Shown: positions 16,302-25,001, counted from the first letter of the stretch. The stretch is DNA of 37,281 nucleotides from JAGNZR01 sp051646055 (GCA_051646055.1 JBOFCM010000124.1:1-37281); one strand, 5' to 3'. The notes: generated by a model from the letters alone, not told the origin. A program made the numbers and translations.

Positions 16302-17729
16302 ATGGAACTACTTTTGAAATTTTTAATTGATTACTTCTTCATAGTCAATATCGTCTTTGTTTTGATTATTATTTTCACAGAAAAAAAGAGACCTGTATAT
16401 ACAATTTTTTGGGTTATTCTACTCATTTTAGCTCCCTATACAGGTTTTATATTCTATCTTTTTTTTGGGCTTAGCTTCCAAAAATCTAGAATCATTAAAA
16501 AATTTTACGGAAAATCTTTTCTCAGTTTCAACAACGGACCCGATAAAAAAAACAGTCCACTCAAATCTCTGAAAAGATGGCATCATCTCATCCAATATCT
16601 CGAAGTCTCCCAGGCGGGAATACTTACTTCCTATAAAGATGTAACTCTTTTCACTTCAGGAAACGATTTTTTTGCAAATCTTATACAGGATATATTACAA
16701 GCACAAAATTCTATCCATATGGAATATTTTATCTTTAAAGATGACAAACTGGGGAACACTCTTTTCTCCTCCATTATGAAAAAAGCCAAAGAAGGGATTA
16801 AGATAAGACTTATTTTAGATGGAACTAACAGTCTCACCCTGAAAAAATTGAAAGAGTTCAAAAATTCAGGGATAGAGGTAGAACTTTTTTCCCCATCTTT
16901 TTTCCACTGGTTAAAAATCGCAAATATTCGTGCCAACTATCGCGATCATAGAAAAATTTCCATAATAGACGGTAAAATCGGATATATTGGAGGATTTAAT
17001 ATAGCAAACGAATATATTGGAAAAGGAAATTTAGGAAAATGGAGGGATACTGCTGTCAGAATCACAGGATGTACAGTCAACGAGATAGAAAAAGAGTTTT
17101 CTCTGTCCTGGAATTTCATCCAAAAAGACTCTAAAGAGAATTTTCTTTATCCAAATTTCAGAAACGAAAGCTCCCCCAATGAAAATTATGCCCAATTAGT
17201 TAGCAGTGGACCCAATTTTCAGCTCCATACAGCAAGGGATAATTTTCTAAAACTTGTTTTAGAAGCTAAAAACTATATTTTTTTAGAAACCCCTTATTTT
17301 GTTCCTGATGAACCTCTTGTAGAAGCTCTCAAAATAGCCTCTCTTTCAGGAGTCAAAGTTAAAATAATTATTCCCGACAAACCTGATCACCCCTTTATTT
17401 ACTGGATAAATCAATCCTTCGCCAGGGACCTTTCTAAATATGGAATAAAATTTTATCGTTATTCTGAAGGTTTCATCCATAGCAAACTTCTCATGGTGGA
17501 TGGAGAGGTTGCCTCTTTGGGGACTATCAATTTCGATTATCGAAGTTTTTTCAACAATTTTGAAATTAATATCAATTTTTACGGAGGAGATATCACAAGA
17601 AAAATTATTTTAGTCTTCAAAGAAGATCTTTTAAACTCTCAACCATTAATCTTCACACAGGAAGACAACAATAGTATCCTGACCAAATTTAAAGAGTCCA
17701 TATTCAGGCTATTATCCCCCCTATTTTAA
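16302..17729 (+). CDS. cls: Cardiolipin synthase (phospholipase D family)
   Basis: A 475-residue membrane enzyme that joins two phosphatidylglycerol molecules into cardiolipin and glycerol. Two N-terminal membrane helices (about 8-26 and 33-58) are followed by two phospholipase-D domains. Each domain has a complete HxKxxxxD motif: His216-Lys218-Asp223 and His394-Lys396-Asp401. Length and order match bacterial ClsA-type enzymes. GAGGTG precedes the ATG. It is first of three plus-strand genes, followed after 10 bp by the PHP-domain gene. Confidence 0.94.
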   Translation: MELLLKFLIDYFFIVNIVFVLIIIFTEKKRPVYTIFWVILLILAPYTGFIFYLFFGLSFQKSRIIKKFYGKSFLSFNNGPDKKNSPLKSLKRWHHLIQYLEVSQAGILTSYKDVTLFTSGNDFFANLIQDILQAQNSIHMEYFIFKDDKLGNTLFSSIMKKAKEGIKIRLILDGTNSLTLKKLKEFKNSGIEVELFSPSFFHWLKIANIRANYRDHRKISIIDGKIGYIGGFNIANEYIGKGNLGKWRDTAVRITGCTVNEIEKEFSLSWNFIQKDSKENFLYPNFRNESSPNENYAQLVSSGPNFQLHTARDNFLKLVLEAKNYIFLETPYFVPDEPLVEALKIASLSGVKVKIIIPDKPDHPFIYWINQSFARDLSKYGIKFYRYSEGFIHSKLLMVDGEVASLGTINFDYRSFFNNFEININFYGGDITRKIILVFKEDLLNSQPLIFTQEDNNSILTKFKESIFRLLSPLF

Positions 17730-17739
17730 GGAGAATATT

Positions 17740-18483
17740 ATGAAACAATTAGACATATCCGATTTTTTTCAAGAGTTTTATACCATAAAAGATGAAACTT
17801 CAGATTTTTATCTGGATCTTCATCTGCATACTGTGGATTCTGACGGAAGTATCACAATTGAAAATATTGCAGATTTTTTAAAAGATAAAAACTATCTCAT
17901 TGCCGTCGCTGACCACAATGAGATCTCAGGCTGTAAAAAACTTTTGGATTTAGGAATAAATGCAGTCCCCGCTATAGAATTGGGATGTCAGGACGGCTTT
18001 GAAATTTTAGTTTATTTCAAAAATTATGAAATTGCTGAAGCTTTTTTCAAAAAAGAAGTAGCTCCTTTCAGGCACCCTACGAGGATGGCCAGAACCACCA
18101 GAGACATTTTCACATACCTGGAACTTCTTGAGGAGTACGACGTTCATCTTTCCATTCCTCACATCAGGGGAGTTGCCCAGAAAAATTTTCTTAAAAACAA
18201 AAAAAATATTTTCAAAATTATACGGGAAACGGATTCTTTAGAGACCCACAATCATGCTCTGCCTAAAAAAAATAACCGTATTGCTAAAAATGTCAAAAGA
18301 ATATATAATAAAAATGAGACTTGGGGAAGCGATGCTCACACAATGGGTGAGATTAGGGACTATCTCTCTTTTCTCCATAAAAGAAAGACTTTAATGAGAT
18401 CCATTTTAAATAATATTGGAAAAATTGGTGTTTTGAGTAGTATCGGAATCAAGCATCTCAACTATCTTTTGAAATCCAAATAG
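17740..18483 (+). CDS. PHP-domain metal-dependent phosphoesterase
   Basis: A 247-residue PHP-superfamily protein. Metal ligands are visible in order: HLH (28-30) with SDGS, ADHNE (57-61), an acidic residue in PAIELGC, SIPHIRG, ETHNHAL and WGSDAH near the C-terminus. Such proteins hydrolyse phosphomonoesters, 3',5'-bisnucleotides or RNA ends; the substrate here cannot be read from sequence. AAGGAG lies upstream of the ATG. It sits between cardiolipin synthase and a lipoprotein gene with very short gaps, so co-expression is near certain. A role in envelope or lipid metabolism is only suggested by that. Confidence 0.85.
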   Translation: MKQLDISDFFQEFYTIKDETSDFYLDLHLHTVDSDGSITIENIADFLKDKNYLIAVADHNEISGCKKLLDLGINAVPAIELGCQDGFEILVYFKNYEIAEAFFKKEVAPFRHPTRMARTTRDIFTYLELLEEYDVHLSIPHIRGVAQKNFLKNKKNIFKIIRETDSLETHNHALPKKNNRIAKNVKRIYNKNETWGSDAHTMGEIRDYLSFLHKRKTLMRSILNNIGKIGVLSSIGIKHLNYLLKSK

Positions 18484-18499
18484 TAACTTAGGAGGTTCT

Positions 18500-18838
18500 A
18501 TGAAATTTTTTAAAACTCTATTTTTCATATCCCTACTTTCTATTTTTTTATCGGGCTGTCAATTATTGGGAATACGAAAAAAAACTTCAGCAGAGATAGC
18601 TCAGGAAAAATTTATAGAACTTGAAAATCAGTACAGAGATCTCCTATCCTTTCGTATAGAGCTCCAAAACTTGGAAGAACTTCAGAAAAAATATGGACTA
18701 CTACTTACAGAATCTGAAAATATTCTTCTTTCAGATTCTTCAGAAATAAAATTAAGCAGGAAAGAGAGATTATCTCTGCTTAAATTAAACAGGCAGATTG
18801 CCAGAAGATCTGGAATTTTAGAGGATTTAAAAGATTAA
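18500..18838 (+). CDS. Small predicted lipoprotein, helical
   Basis: A 112-residue secreted lipoprotein. A short lysine-containing N-terminus and hydrophobic core end in the lipobox LSGC (Cys at about 20), so the mature protein would be lipid-anchored. The remaining roughly 90 residues are Glu/Leu/Lys-rich and probably form a helix pair or coiled coil (FIELENQYRDLLSFRIEL onward). No family was recognised. AGGAGG lies upstream of the ATG. It is the last gene of the cls operon and ends against a terminator. Confidence 0.8.
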   Translation: MKFFKTLFFISLLSIFLSGCQLLGIRKKTSAEIAQEKFIELENQYRDLLSFRIELQNLEELQKKYGLLLTESENILLSDSSEIKLSRKERLSLLKLNRQIARRSGILEDLKD

Positions 18839-18861
18839 AACCCAGCTTTAAGCTGGGTTTT
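18837..18861. terminator. Bidirectional terminator
   Basis: CCCAGCTT and AAGCTGGG (18841-18857) form a perfect 8-bp stem with one unpaired base, flanked by AAAA and TTTT. It closes the plus-strand lipoprotein gene and the minus-strand EF-G-like gene, which converge here. Confidence 0.92.
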
Positions 18862-18867
18862 AATCTT

Positions 18868-20928
18868 TTATTTCTTGGTATCCGCCACTATTTTATCTGC
18901 AATAGGCCCATAAATTTCACTGTAGTTTGAGAATTTAAAGGTAAATTCTCCCCTTCCCTGGGTCATAGATCTGAGATCCAGAGAGTATTTTAATATCTCA
19001 TTGTGAGGAACTTCAGCTAAAATTCTCTGTTTCCCTCTCTCCTCCATCTCAATTCCCAAAATCTTCCCTCTCCTCTTATTTAGATCTCCCATGATATCTC
19101 CCACACTCTCTTCCGGCACAACTATTTCCATCTTCATTATAGGTTCCAGAAGAACTGGTTTACTCTGCTCCATAGCTTTTCTGAATGCCTGTATTCCCGC
19201 CATTTTAAAAGACATCTCATTGGAATCCACACTATGGTATGATCCGTCAAAAAGAGTTGCTTTGATATTTATTACTGGGTATCCGGCTAAAGCACCTTTT
19301 TTCATCCCTTCCAGAATCCCCTTTTCCACTGCTGGAATATATGACTTCGGTACTACCCCACCGTGAATGTCATCTACAAAAACAAATTCTTCACCATCGA
19401 TATGCTCAAATTTTATATGAACATCTCCAAATTGACCAGCTCCACCAGATTGTTTCTTATGTTTTCCCTGAACAGTTACACTATCTCTGATTGTCTCTCT
19501 ATAAGGAATTTTGGGCTCACTTGCCAAAGCATGGACTCCAAACTTATTTTCTGCTCTGCTAAGGGCTATATTTAGGTGTTTTTCGCCCTGACACCCTAAA
19601 AGCATCTCTTTCGTTTCGGAGTTTCTCTCTATAACAAAAGTTGGATCCTCCTCAATTATTTTTTGCACGGAGGTGCTCAGCTTCTCATCATCATTTTTGT
19701 CCTTAGGCTCTATCGAATAGAATAGTGTTGGCTTAGGAAACTCTATCCCATCATAAATTATAGGGTTTTCTTTGCAACATAAAGTATCTCCTGTCTGGGT
19801 AAACTGAAGTTTGCTTGTAGCTCCTATATCTCCCGCTCTTACCTCATCTGCTGAAATCTGCTGATTTCCCCTCATGAACATAATATTAGAAATTCTCTCT
19901 TTCTTGTTCCGAGTAGAGTTTAAAACTTCCGTATCTTTTTTCAATATTCCCGAATTAACTTTAAATAGAGAAATTTTTCCCATAAAAGGATCTACAAAGG
20001 TCTTAAATACCATTGCTGAGAAAGGGAAATTCTCATTCACTTCCCTCTCCTCTTTTCCTCCGTCCAAATTTTTTCCCTCTCTCTTCCCCTCGTTCATCTC
20101 TGAAGGTGTCGGCATATATCTGTACATCATATTGAGGAGTGTTGATACTCCAACATTGTTTACAGAAGATCCCATCAGTACAGGAACTATGTCTCCGCTA
20201 CACACACCTCTATGCAATCCATCGTTGATCTCTTCCAGTGTAAACTCTTCTCCGGCAAAATATTTTTCCATATATTTTTCATCTGTTTCAGCTACCGCTT
20301 CCAGGAGCATAGTCCTTGTACCTTCAATGTCCAGATTAGGATCTATTGATGCTTCTATACACTCTTTCCCATTATAGACCATCCCTACTTTCTCTATAAC
20401 ATTGACAAATCCCTTAAATTCTTCTTTCTCAATTATAGGTATGCAAAAAGGCGCTACTTTTTTCCCGAATTTTTCTTTCAATTGGTTTAAAATCCCTTTA
20501 TAATCTTTTATCCCTTTATCCATTTTATTTAAAAATATCAACCTAGGAGTTTTATTTTTTTCAAGTATATCCCATATTTTTTCTGTCCCTACCTCTACAC
20601 CTGATTCAGTATCTATAACTACGACTGCTCCTCCGACTACTTTTATAGCAGAGTATACCTCTCCAAAAAAATCAAAGTATCCAGGAGTATCTAACAGATT
20701 ATATTTATGATTTCCATGCTCAATAGGTATAACAGAAGTATTTATAGAGAAAGCTCTTTTCATCTCCTCTTTATCGAAATCTGAAATTGTGTTTTTTTCT
20801 TCCACGCTTCCCTTTTTTTTCACGCTTCCAGACATAAACAGTAGAGATTCCATAAGCGAAGTCTTCCCACAACCTCTGTGACCTAAAAATGCAACATTCC
20901 TAATCTCTTTCATATCATAACTAATCAT
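18868..20928 (-). CDS. Elongation factor G-like translational GTPase
   Basis: A 686-residue GTPase with EF-G domain order. It has G1 GHRGCGKT (16-23), G3 DTPG (80-83) and G4 NKMD (134-137), then domain II, and EF-G domains III-V including the QSGGAGQFGDV loop and the FDGSYHSVDSNEMSFKMAG segment. The divergent switch I region and the N-terminus MKEIRNVAFLGHRGCGKT place it with the second EF-G-like group (often called FusA2), not the main translocase. Members of this group have weak or unknown translocation activity. AGGAGG lies 8 bp before the ATG. A good promoter lies 48-76 bp upstream. Confidence 0.88.
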   Translation of the reverse strand: MISYDMKEIRNVAFLGHRGCGKTSLMESLLFMSGSVKKKGSVEEKNTISDFDKEEMKRAFSINTSVIPIEHGNHKYNLLDTPGYFDFFGEVYSAIKVVGGAVVVIDTESGVEVGTEKIWDILEKNKTPRLIFLNKMDKGIKDYKGILNQLKEKFGKKVAPFCIPIIEKEEFKGFVNVIEKVGMVYNGKECIEASIDPNLDIEGTRTMLLEAVAETDEKYMEKYFAGEEFTLEEINDGLHRGVCSGDIVPVLMGSSVNNVGVSTLLNMMYRYMPTPSEMNEGKREGKNLDGGKEEREVNENFPFSAMVFKTFVDPFMGKISLFKVNSGILKKDTEVLNSTRNKKERISNIMFMRGNQQISADEVRAGDIGATSKLQFTQTGDTLCCKENPIIYDGIEFPKPTLFYSIEPKDKNDDEKLSTSVQKIIEEDPTFVIERNSETKEMLLGCQGEKHLNIALSRAENKFGVHALASEPKIPYRETIRDSVTVQGKHKKQSGGAGQFGDVHIKFEHIDGEEFVFVDDIHGGVVPKSYIPAVEKGILEGMKKGALAGYPVINIKATLFDGSYHSVDSNEMSFKMAGIQAFRKAMEQSKPVLLEPIMKMEIVVPEESVGDIMGDLNKRRGKILGIEMEERGKQRILAEVPHNEILKYSLDLRSMTQGRGEFTFKFSNYSEIYGPIADKIVADTKK

Positions 20929-20975
20929 AACCTAAACCTCCTAGACTTATTTTATATAAAAGCTATCTACTACTA

Positions 20976-21004
20976 GTTATAACCAATAAAATTTTAGAAG
21001 TCAA
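20976..21004 (-). promoter_or_regulatory. Promoter of the EF-G-like gene
   Basis: TTGACT (20999-21004), 17 bp and TATAAC (20976-20981) on the minus strand, just downstream of the HU terminator. It makes the EF-G-like gene a separate transcription unit. Confidence 0.8.
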
Positions 21005-21026
21005 TATTAGGCAAATATTTTTCTGT

Positions 21027-21051
21027 AAAAAAAAAGGAGAGTTATCTCTCC
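21027..21051 (-). terminator. Terminator of the HU gene
   Basis: On the minus strand GGAGAG and CTCTCC (21036-21041 and 21046-21051) pair around ATAA and are followed by nine T residues, starting 3 bp after the HU stop codon. Confidence 0.9.
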
Positions 21052-21053
21052 AA

Positions 21054-21332
21054 TTACGCGTTTATCATATCGTCCAATTTTTTTCCAGCTTTGAACTTTA
21101 TAGCTTTTTTAGCTGCTATTTTGATCTCTTCTTTTGTCTTAGGGTTTCTTCCTAATCTCTCAGCTCTCTCTACAACTTCCCATTTTCCGAATCCGATAAA
21201 GTTTACACTCTCTCCAGAAATTAATAAAGTTTCGATTTCACCGAAAATTGCATCTAGCTTTCTCTCTGCTGCAACCTTAGATTCAAATATACCTTTTTCA
21301 GCTAATAATTTTGCAAAATCTTTTTTTGTCAT
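21054..21332 (-). CDS. HU family DNA-binding protein
   Basis: A 92-residue nucleoid protein of standard HU length. Helices 1-2 (MTKKDFAKLLAEKGIFESKVAAERKLDAIF) precede the beta arm region with the signature GFGKWEVVERAERLGRNPKTKEEI, which contains the intercalating proline of the arm. AGGAGG precedes the ATG. It is a monocistronic gene with its own promoter and terminator. HU, IHF and other paralogues cannot be separated by eye. Confidence 0.95.
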   Translation of the reverse strand: MTKKDFAKLLAEKGIFESKVAAERKLDAIFGEIETLLISGESVNFIGFGKWEVVERAERLGRNPKTKEEIKIAAKKAIKFKAGKKLDDMINA

Positions 21333-21369
21333 GATTTTCCTCCTAAGTTGTTATTCGTGTCAGTTATTA

Positions 21370-21398
21370 TTTATATCATAAAAAGCAGATAAATTCAA
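21370..21398 (-). promoter_or_regulatory. Promoter of the HU gene
   Basis: TTGAAT (21393-21398), 17 bp and TATAAA (21370-21375) on the minus strand, 37 bp before the HU start codon. Confidence 0.8.
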
Positions 21399-21435
21399 GG
21401 TTTTTCTATATTTGATGGATTTTTTTATCCTTTTA

Positions 21436-21463
21436 TTGATAATTTTATTTTTTCATGTATACT
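21436..21463 (+). promoter_or_regulatory. Promoter of the small plus-strand gene
   Basis: TTGATA (21436-21441), 16 bp and TATACT (21458-21463) on the plus strand, 31 bp upstream of the ATG at 21495. It supports the 56-residue reading frame as a real gene. Confidence 0.75.
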
Positions 21464-21494
21464 ATAGTTGTATATCAATATCATGGAGGAATCG

Positions 21495-21665
21495 ATGAAT
21501 AAAAATAGAAAAAAAAGATACGAAAAAATTATGGATACCAGCGGAAGAATCTTTCTTTTCCCTCTTCTTCTAACAGGATATATTTTAAAATTGTATGATA
21601 AATTATTCAAATCTAAAAAAGAGAAAGATCTCGGTGCACAGCACAAAAATCTTTCTGATTTTTAA
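21495..21665 (+). CDS. Small protein with one hydrophobic segment
   Basis: A 56-residue protein of unknown function. A lysine/arginine-rich N-terminus (MNKNRKKRYEKIMD) precedes a hydrophobic stretch GRIFLFPLLLTGYILKLYD (about 17-35). The C-terminus is charged (KLFKSKKEKDLGAQHKN). The start is set by ATGGAGGAATCG, whose GGAGG lies 7 bp before ATG 21495; an in-frame ATG upstream overlaps that site. A consensus promoter lies just upstream. It lies alone on the plus strand between HU and RNase M5 and ends 2 bp from the convergent rnmV stop. A single-pass or peripheral membrane protein is likely. A 73-residue frame on the other strand lacks such signals. Confidence 0.7.
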   Translation: MNKNRKKRYEKIMDTSGRIFLFPLLLTGYILKLYDKLFKSKKEKDLGAQHKNLSDF

Positions 21666-21667
21666 TT

Positions 21668-22216
21668 TTATATTTTTTGTATGGCTCTGTCAAAATCTTC
21701 TCTGCTTATATTATATCTGTTAAGCTTAGAAAGTAGCTGCTTACTATTTGAATACCCTATAGAGAGAATTTTTCCTAATTTCTCTCTTTTTTCCTTGGCA
21801 TCACTTCCTCCAGTAAGACCATTGTCTATGAGGTCTTCCATAGAAAAAATTTCAATTTTATTCCCAGAAACCCCTTCGCTTTTCACAGCTTCTAAAGCTT
21901 TTATTATAGCTTCAGGCCGGGCATTTTCAACACCTATATCATCGCCCTTAGTCCCTTCATCCCTAGCTATATAAGCATTTTTAGAATCAGGATATCTTGA
22001 CATTATAGCTCTTCTAATCTGCTCACCAGCATAATCAGGATCTGTAAGTATTATCAGCCCTTTATTTTTATATGCTGTCTCCAATTTATCTAAATTTTGA
22101 CCTCTTCGTACTGAAAATCCATGTACAGCCACAACTTCAGCATCTACGGCAGCCTTGACGGCCGAAATATCATCTCTACCTTCTACCACTATTATCTCAT
22201 CTATAATTTTTTTCAT
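21668..22216 (-). CDS. rnmV: Ribonuclease M5
   Basis: A 182-residue Toprim nuclease that matures the ends of precursor 5S rRNA. The Toprim motifs are Glu12 in VVEGRDD and the DxD pair Asp59/Asp61 in LTDPDYAG. The C-terminal part (GGSDAKEKREKLGKILSIGYSNSKQLLSKLNRYNISREDF) is typical of RNase M5 and separates it from primases. GAGG precedes the ATG. It follows the esterase gene by 10 bp, as last gene of an asnS-esterase-rnmV operon. Confidence 0.92.
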   Translation of the reverse strand: MKKIIDEIIVVEGRDDISAVKAAVDAEVVAVHGFSVRRGQNLDKLETAYKNKGLIILTDPDYAGEQIRRAIMSRYPDSKNAYIARDEGTKGDDIGVENARPEAIIKALEAVKSEGVSGNKIEIFSMEDLIDNGLTGGSDAKEKREKLGKILSIGYSNSKQLLSKLNRYNISREDFDRAIQKI

Positions 22217-22226
22217 TATTACCTCG

Positions 22227-23252
22227 CTATTTTGTATTCTTATAGAAAAAACGAAGAAAGTTTCTTAGATCTTTAGAAACATATTCCCATGTATGAACCT
22301 CATCCCTGTACACATATGCTTTAAAATCCAATTCAAGCCTCTTCATACGTCCTACTATATCCAGCCACTGCTGCACCATGAGATAGGGCTTTTTATCCTC
22401 AGAACCTACACTGGCATAAAATTTTAATTTTAAGATTTTTTTCCTTTCCATAACCTTCAATATACTGTAAGGATCTTCTCTCAGTATATGAGCTCCCTGA
22501 GGACCAAAAACTCTCATAAAATGCTGTTGGTCAAAGGAATTGAAAAGAATCTTGGGAATATACATATATTTAAAAATCCTAAAAACCCTTCGGTTCAATA
22601 TCATTCTTACAAGGCTTATAGCTCCTGAAATACTTCCTACTACAGAGAAATAATCACTATTTTTAAGACCTAATTTATATGCTCCATAACCTCCCATAGA
22701 AAAACCAACTATCCCAAATTTTGCCCCGGGATATTTTTTTTTCAGCATGGGCAGAAATTCTTTTGAAAAATATTCCTCATATCTGAAATCTTTCAAATGA
22801 TAAAAATTCGTATAAAAACTCTCTCCATTGAAACCTGAGTTGGGAGCAACAAAAACCATCTCTCCAACCTGATTATTCTGTATAAGATATAGATAATTTT
22901 CAAGTAGCTTTCCTCTATCTCTCCAGTCCTCTTTTCTATCTCTAAGTCCGTGAAGAAGTATAAGAACTCTCTTCACCTCATGGTGGTGAAGTCCTATAGG
23001 AGTCATTACATCATACTCCATCTCTTCCTTTGTATAATCACTTTTTAAAGAGTAGCTTTTTATATCTATTTTTTTCTTAATCTCCTCTCCAGTAGGAAAA
23101 TACTCCAACGCAACAAGTGCTTCATGGATAAAAGTGACCTCCTTAAAGGAGATCACTCTTTTGAATTTTCTAGCTATTCTATGTCTATCAGGAAACAGTG
23201 CCAGAAGCAGTATTAAAATTGCAAGGAGAAGCAATATATAGCCTGTTGCCAT
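22227..23252 (-). CDS. Membrane-anchored alpha/beta-hydrolase, esterase D/tributyrin esterase family
   Basis: A 341-residue alpha/beta-hydrolase with an N-terminal membrane anchor (about 4-20). The hydrolase core has ILLHGLRDRKEDW (98-110), the nucleophile elbow GFSMGG with Ser185, a probable acid in GSEDKKPY and the histidine in VHTWEY near the C-terminus. This matches the putative-esterase family that includes tributyrin esterase and S-formylglutathione hydrolase. The anchor and the roughly 60 extra N-terminal residues are unusual and suggest work at the membrane. GAGGTG precedes the ATG. It lies 22 bp after asnS. Confidence 0.82.
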   Translation of the reverse strand: MATGYILLLLAILILLLALFPDRHRIARKFKRVISFKEVTFIHEALVALEYFPTGEEIKKKIDIKSYSLKSDYTKEEMEYDVMTPIGLHHHEVKRVLILLHGLRDRKEDWRDRGKLLENYLYLIQNNQVGEMVFVAPNSGFNGESFYTNFYHLKDFRYEEYFSKEFLPMLKKKYPGAKFGIVGFSMGGYGAYKLGLKNSDYFSVVGSISGAISLVRMILNRRVFRIFKYMYIPKILFNSFDQQHFMRVFGPQGAHILREDPYSILKVMERKKILKLKFYASVGSEDKKPYLMVQQWLDIVGRMKRLELDFKAYVYRDEVHTWEYVSKDLRNFLRFFYKNTK

Positions 23253-23274
23253 AGATTCACCTCAATATTATCTA

Positions 23275-24666
23275 TTAAAATTCAGCATTTCTAGGAGTTC
23301 TTGGGAATGGAATTACGTCACGGATATTTGTCATACCAGTTAAATACATCATCATTCTCTCAAATCCAAGACCATATCCCGAGTGTGGGAAACTTCCAAA
23401 TCTTCTAAGATCCAGATAGAATCCGTAATCCTCTTTATTCAGATTCATTTCATCCATTCTCTTAACTAATCTCTCTAAGTTGTCCTCTCTCTGAGAACCT
23501 CCTATAATCTCTCCGATTCCTGGAACAAGAAGATCCATAGCTCTTACAGTCTTCTGATCCTCATTTAGTTTCATATAGAAAGCTTTTATATCCTTAGGAT
23601 AGTTGATAAGGAATACAGGCTTCTTGAAGTGCTCTTCTGCAAGATATCTCTCATGCTCACTTTGAAGATCTATTCCCCACTTAACTGGATAATCAAATTT
23701 CTTTCCACAGTTCTCAAGAACAGTTATGGCATCCGTATATGTAAGCTTAGCAAAATCATTATTTAGTACATTGTTCAGTTTATCAAACAGTCCTTTTTCG
23801 ATAAAGTTATTGAAGAACTCCATCTCCTCTGGACAGTTTTCCATAACATACTTTATTACAAATTTAACCATTTTCTCAGCTAAATCCATATTTGCTTCTA
23901 AATCTCCAAAAGCGATTTCAGGCTCTATCATCCAAAACTCTGAAGCGTGTCTTGATGTGTTAGAATTTTCTGCTCTGAAAGTAGGTCCAAACGTATATAC
24001 ATTTCTAAATGCAGCACAGTAAGTTTCTACATTCAGCTGTCCGCTTACAGTCAGGTTAGTTTCTTTAGCAAAGAAATCTTTAGAAACATCCACTTTTCCA
24101 TCTTCTGTCTTAGGAACATCATTTAAATCTAGAGTTGTTACTCTGAACATCTCTCCTGCTCCCTCACAGTCAGCTCCAGTTATGATTGGAGTATGAACAT
24201 ATACGAACTCATTCTCCTGGAAGAATTTATGGATTGCATAAGCCAACACAGATCTAACTCTGAATACTGCATTGAAAGTATTTGTTCTCGGTCTTAAGTG
24301 AGCCATTGTTCTCAGGTATTCAAAAGTATGTCTCTTATTTTGTAACGGATAATCTAAGTCAGCTTTTTGAATAACTTCTACAGTCTCAGCCTTAACTTCA
24401 AATTTTTGTCCGCTTCCCTCTGAAACAACAACTTTTCCAACTACTCTAATAGTTGAAATTATAGATAGACGAGCTACCTCTTCAAAATTTTCCATTTCAT
24501 TATTAAAAACAACTTGAATCCCATTAAAGAATGATCCGTCATTTAGCTCTATAAATCCGAAACTTTTTTGATCTCTTAATTTTTTTACCCATCCTGAAAG
24601 CTCAACTTCTTGTCCAAGAAGAGATTCCCAGTTACGGTAAAGTTCCTTTACTGTTACTTTTCTCAT
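23275..24666 (-). CDS. asnS: Asparaginyl-tRNA synthetase
   Basis: A 463-residue class IIb synthetase that charges tRNA-Asn. It has an N-terminal OB-fold anticodon domain (WVKKLRDQKSFGFIELNDGS) and the catalytic core with motif 2 TFGPTFRAENSNTSRHASEFWMIEPE and motif 3 GYGLGFERMMMYLTG; the C-terminus DVIPFPRTPRNAEF is diagnostic of AsnRS. The start is ATG 24666 with GAGGGGG 6 bp upstream; a TTG 15 bp earlier overlaps that site. It heads a likely operon with the esterase and RNase M5. Confidence 0.97.
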   Translation of the reverse strand: MRKVTVKELYRNWESLLGQEVELSGWVKKLRDQKSFGFIELNDGSFFNGIQVVFNNEMENFEEVARLSIISTIRVVGKVVVSEGSGQKFEVKAETVEVIQKADLDYPLQNKRHTFEYLRTMAHLRPRTNTFNAVFRVRSVLAYAIHKFFQENEFVYVHTPIITGADCEGAGEMFRVTTLDLNDVPKTEDGKVDVSKDFFAKETNLTVSGQLNVETYCAAFRNVYTFGPTFRAENSNTSRHASEFWMIEPEIAFGDLEANMDLAEKMVKFVIKYVMENCPEEMEFFNNFIEKGLFDKLNNVLNNDFAKLTYTDAITVLENCGKKFDYPVKWGIDLQSEHERYLAEEHFKKPVFLINYPKDIKAFYMKLNEDQKTVRAMDLLVPGIGEIIGGSQREDNLERLVKRMDEMNLNKEDYGFYLDLRRFGSFPHSGYGLGFERMMMYLTGMTNIRDVIPFPRTPRNAEF

Positions 24667-24732
24667 GGTTTTCCCCCTCAATTATATTTTAAACTATGTT
24701 ATTGGTTTATTGGTATCATTTCTATCTGCTTG

Positions 24733-24924
24733 TCAATTTTTCAAATTGCTTCCATTATTATCATCTACAATTTTCACGTTATCCAGATGACCTCTTACCT
24801 GCTCTTTGAATTTTTCAATATAGAGTTTTCTATATTTTTCTCTCTCTGATTTTTCCTCTTCAGAAAGTTCTCTTTGCTTAGCCAGTCCGGAATAGTGATT
24901 AACCTTTTCAATAATATGTTTCAT
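24733..24924 (-). CDS. UPF0291 (DUF896, YnzC-like) protein
   Basis: A 63-residue cytoplasmic protein. The segment IEKVNHYSGLAKQRELSEEEKSEREKYRKLYIEKFKEQVRGHL matches the helical hairpin of the UPF0291/YnzC family. The Bacillus member is SOS-associated, but the family has no established role. ATG 24924 is used with GGAAGGTGG upstream; a GTG in that site would add three residues. It lies 66 bp upstream of asnS with its own promoter. Confidence 0.88.
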   Translation of the reverse strand: MKHIIEKVNHYSGLAKQRELSEEEKSEREKYRKLYIEKFKEQVRGHLDNVKIVDDNNGSNLKN

Positions 24925-24962
24925 AATTACCACCTTCCTATTTTTAAAAAATTAATATGTTT

Positions 24963-24991
24963 ATTATACTCTTTTAATACCCAATTGTAAA
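24963..24991 (-). promoter_or_regulatory. Promoter of the UPF0291 gene (possibly also asnS)
   Basis: TTTACA (24986-24991), 17 bp and TATAAT (24963-24968) on the minus strand, 38 bp before the ATG. No terminator is seen between this gene and asnS, so the transcript may continue. Confidence 0.85.
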
Positions 24992-25001
24992 GTGTTTAAA
25001 C

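Noticed and set aside
19874..20377. A 167-codon plus-strand frame opposite the EF-G-like gene
   Set aside because: The serine/phenylalanine/isoleucine-rich composition is typical of an antisense shadow, and the minus strand encodes a clear GTPase.
21425..21646. A 73-residue minus-strand frame opposite the small plus-strand gene
   Set aside because: It lacks a clear ribosome site and promoter, while the plus-strand frame has both.
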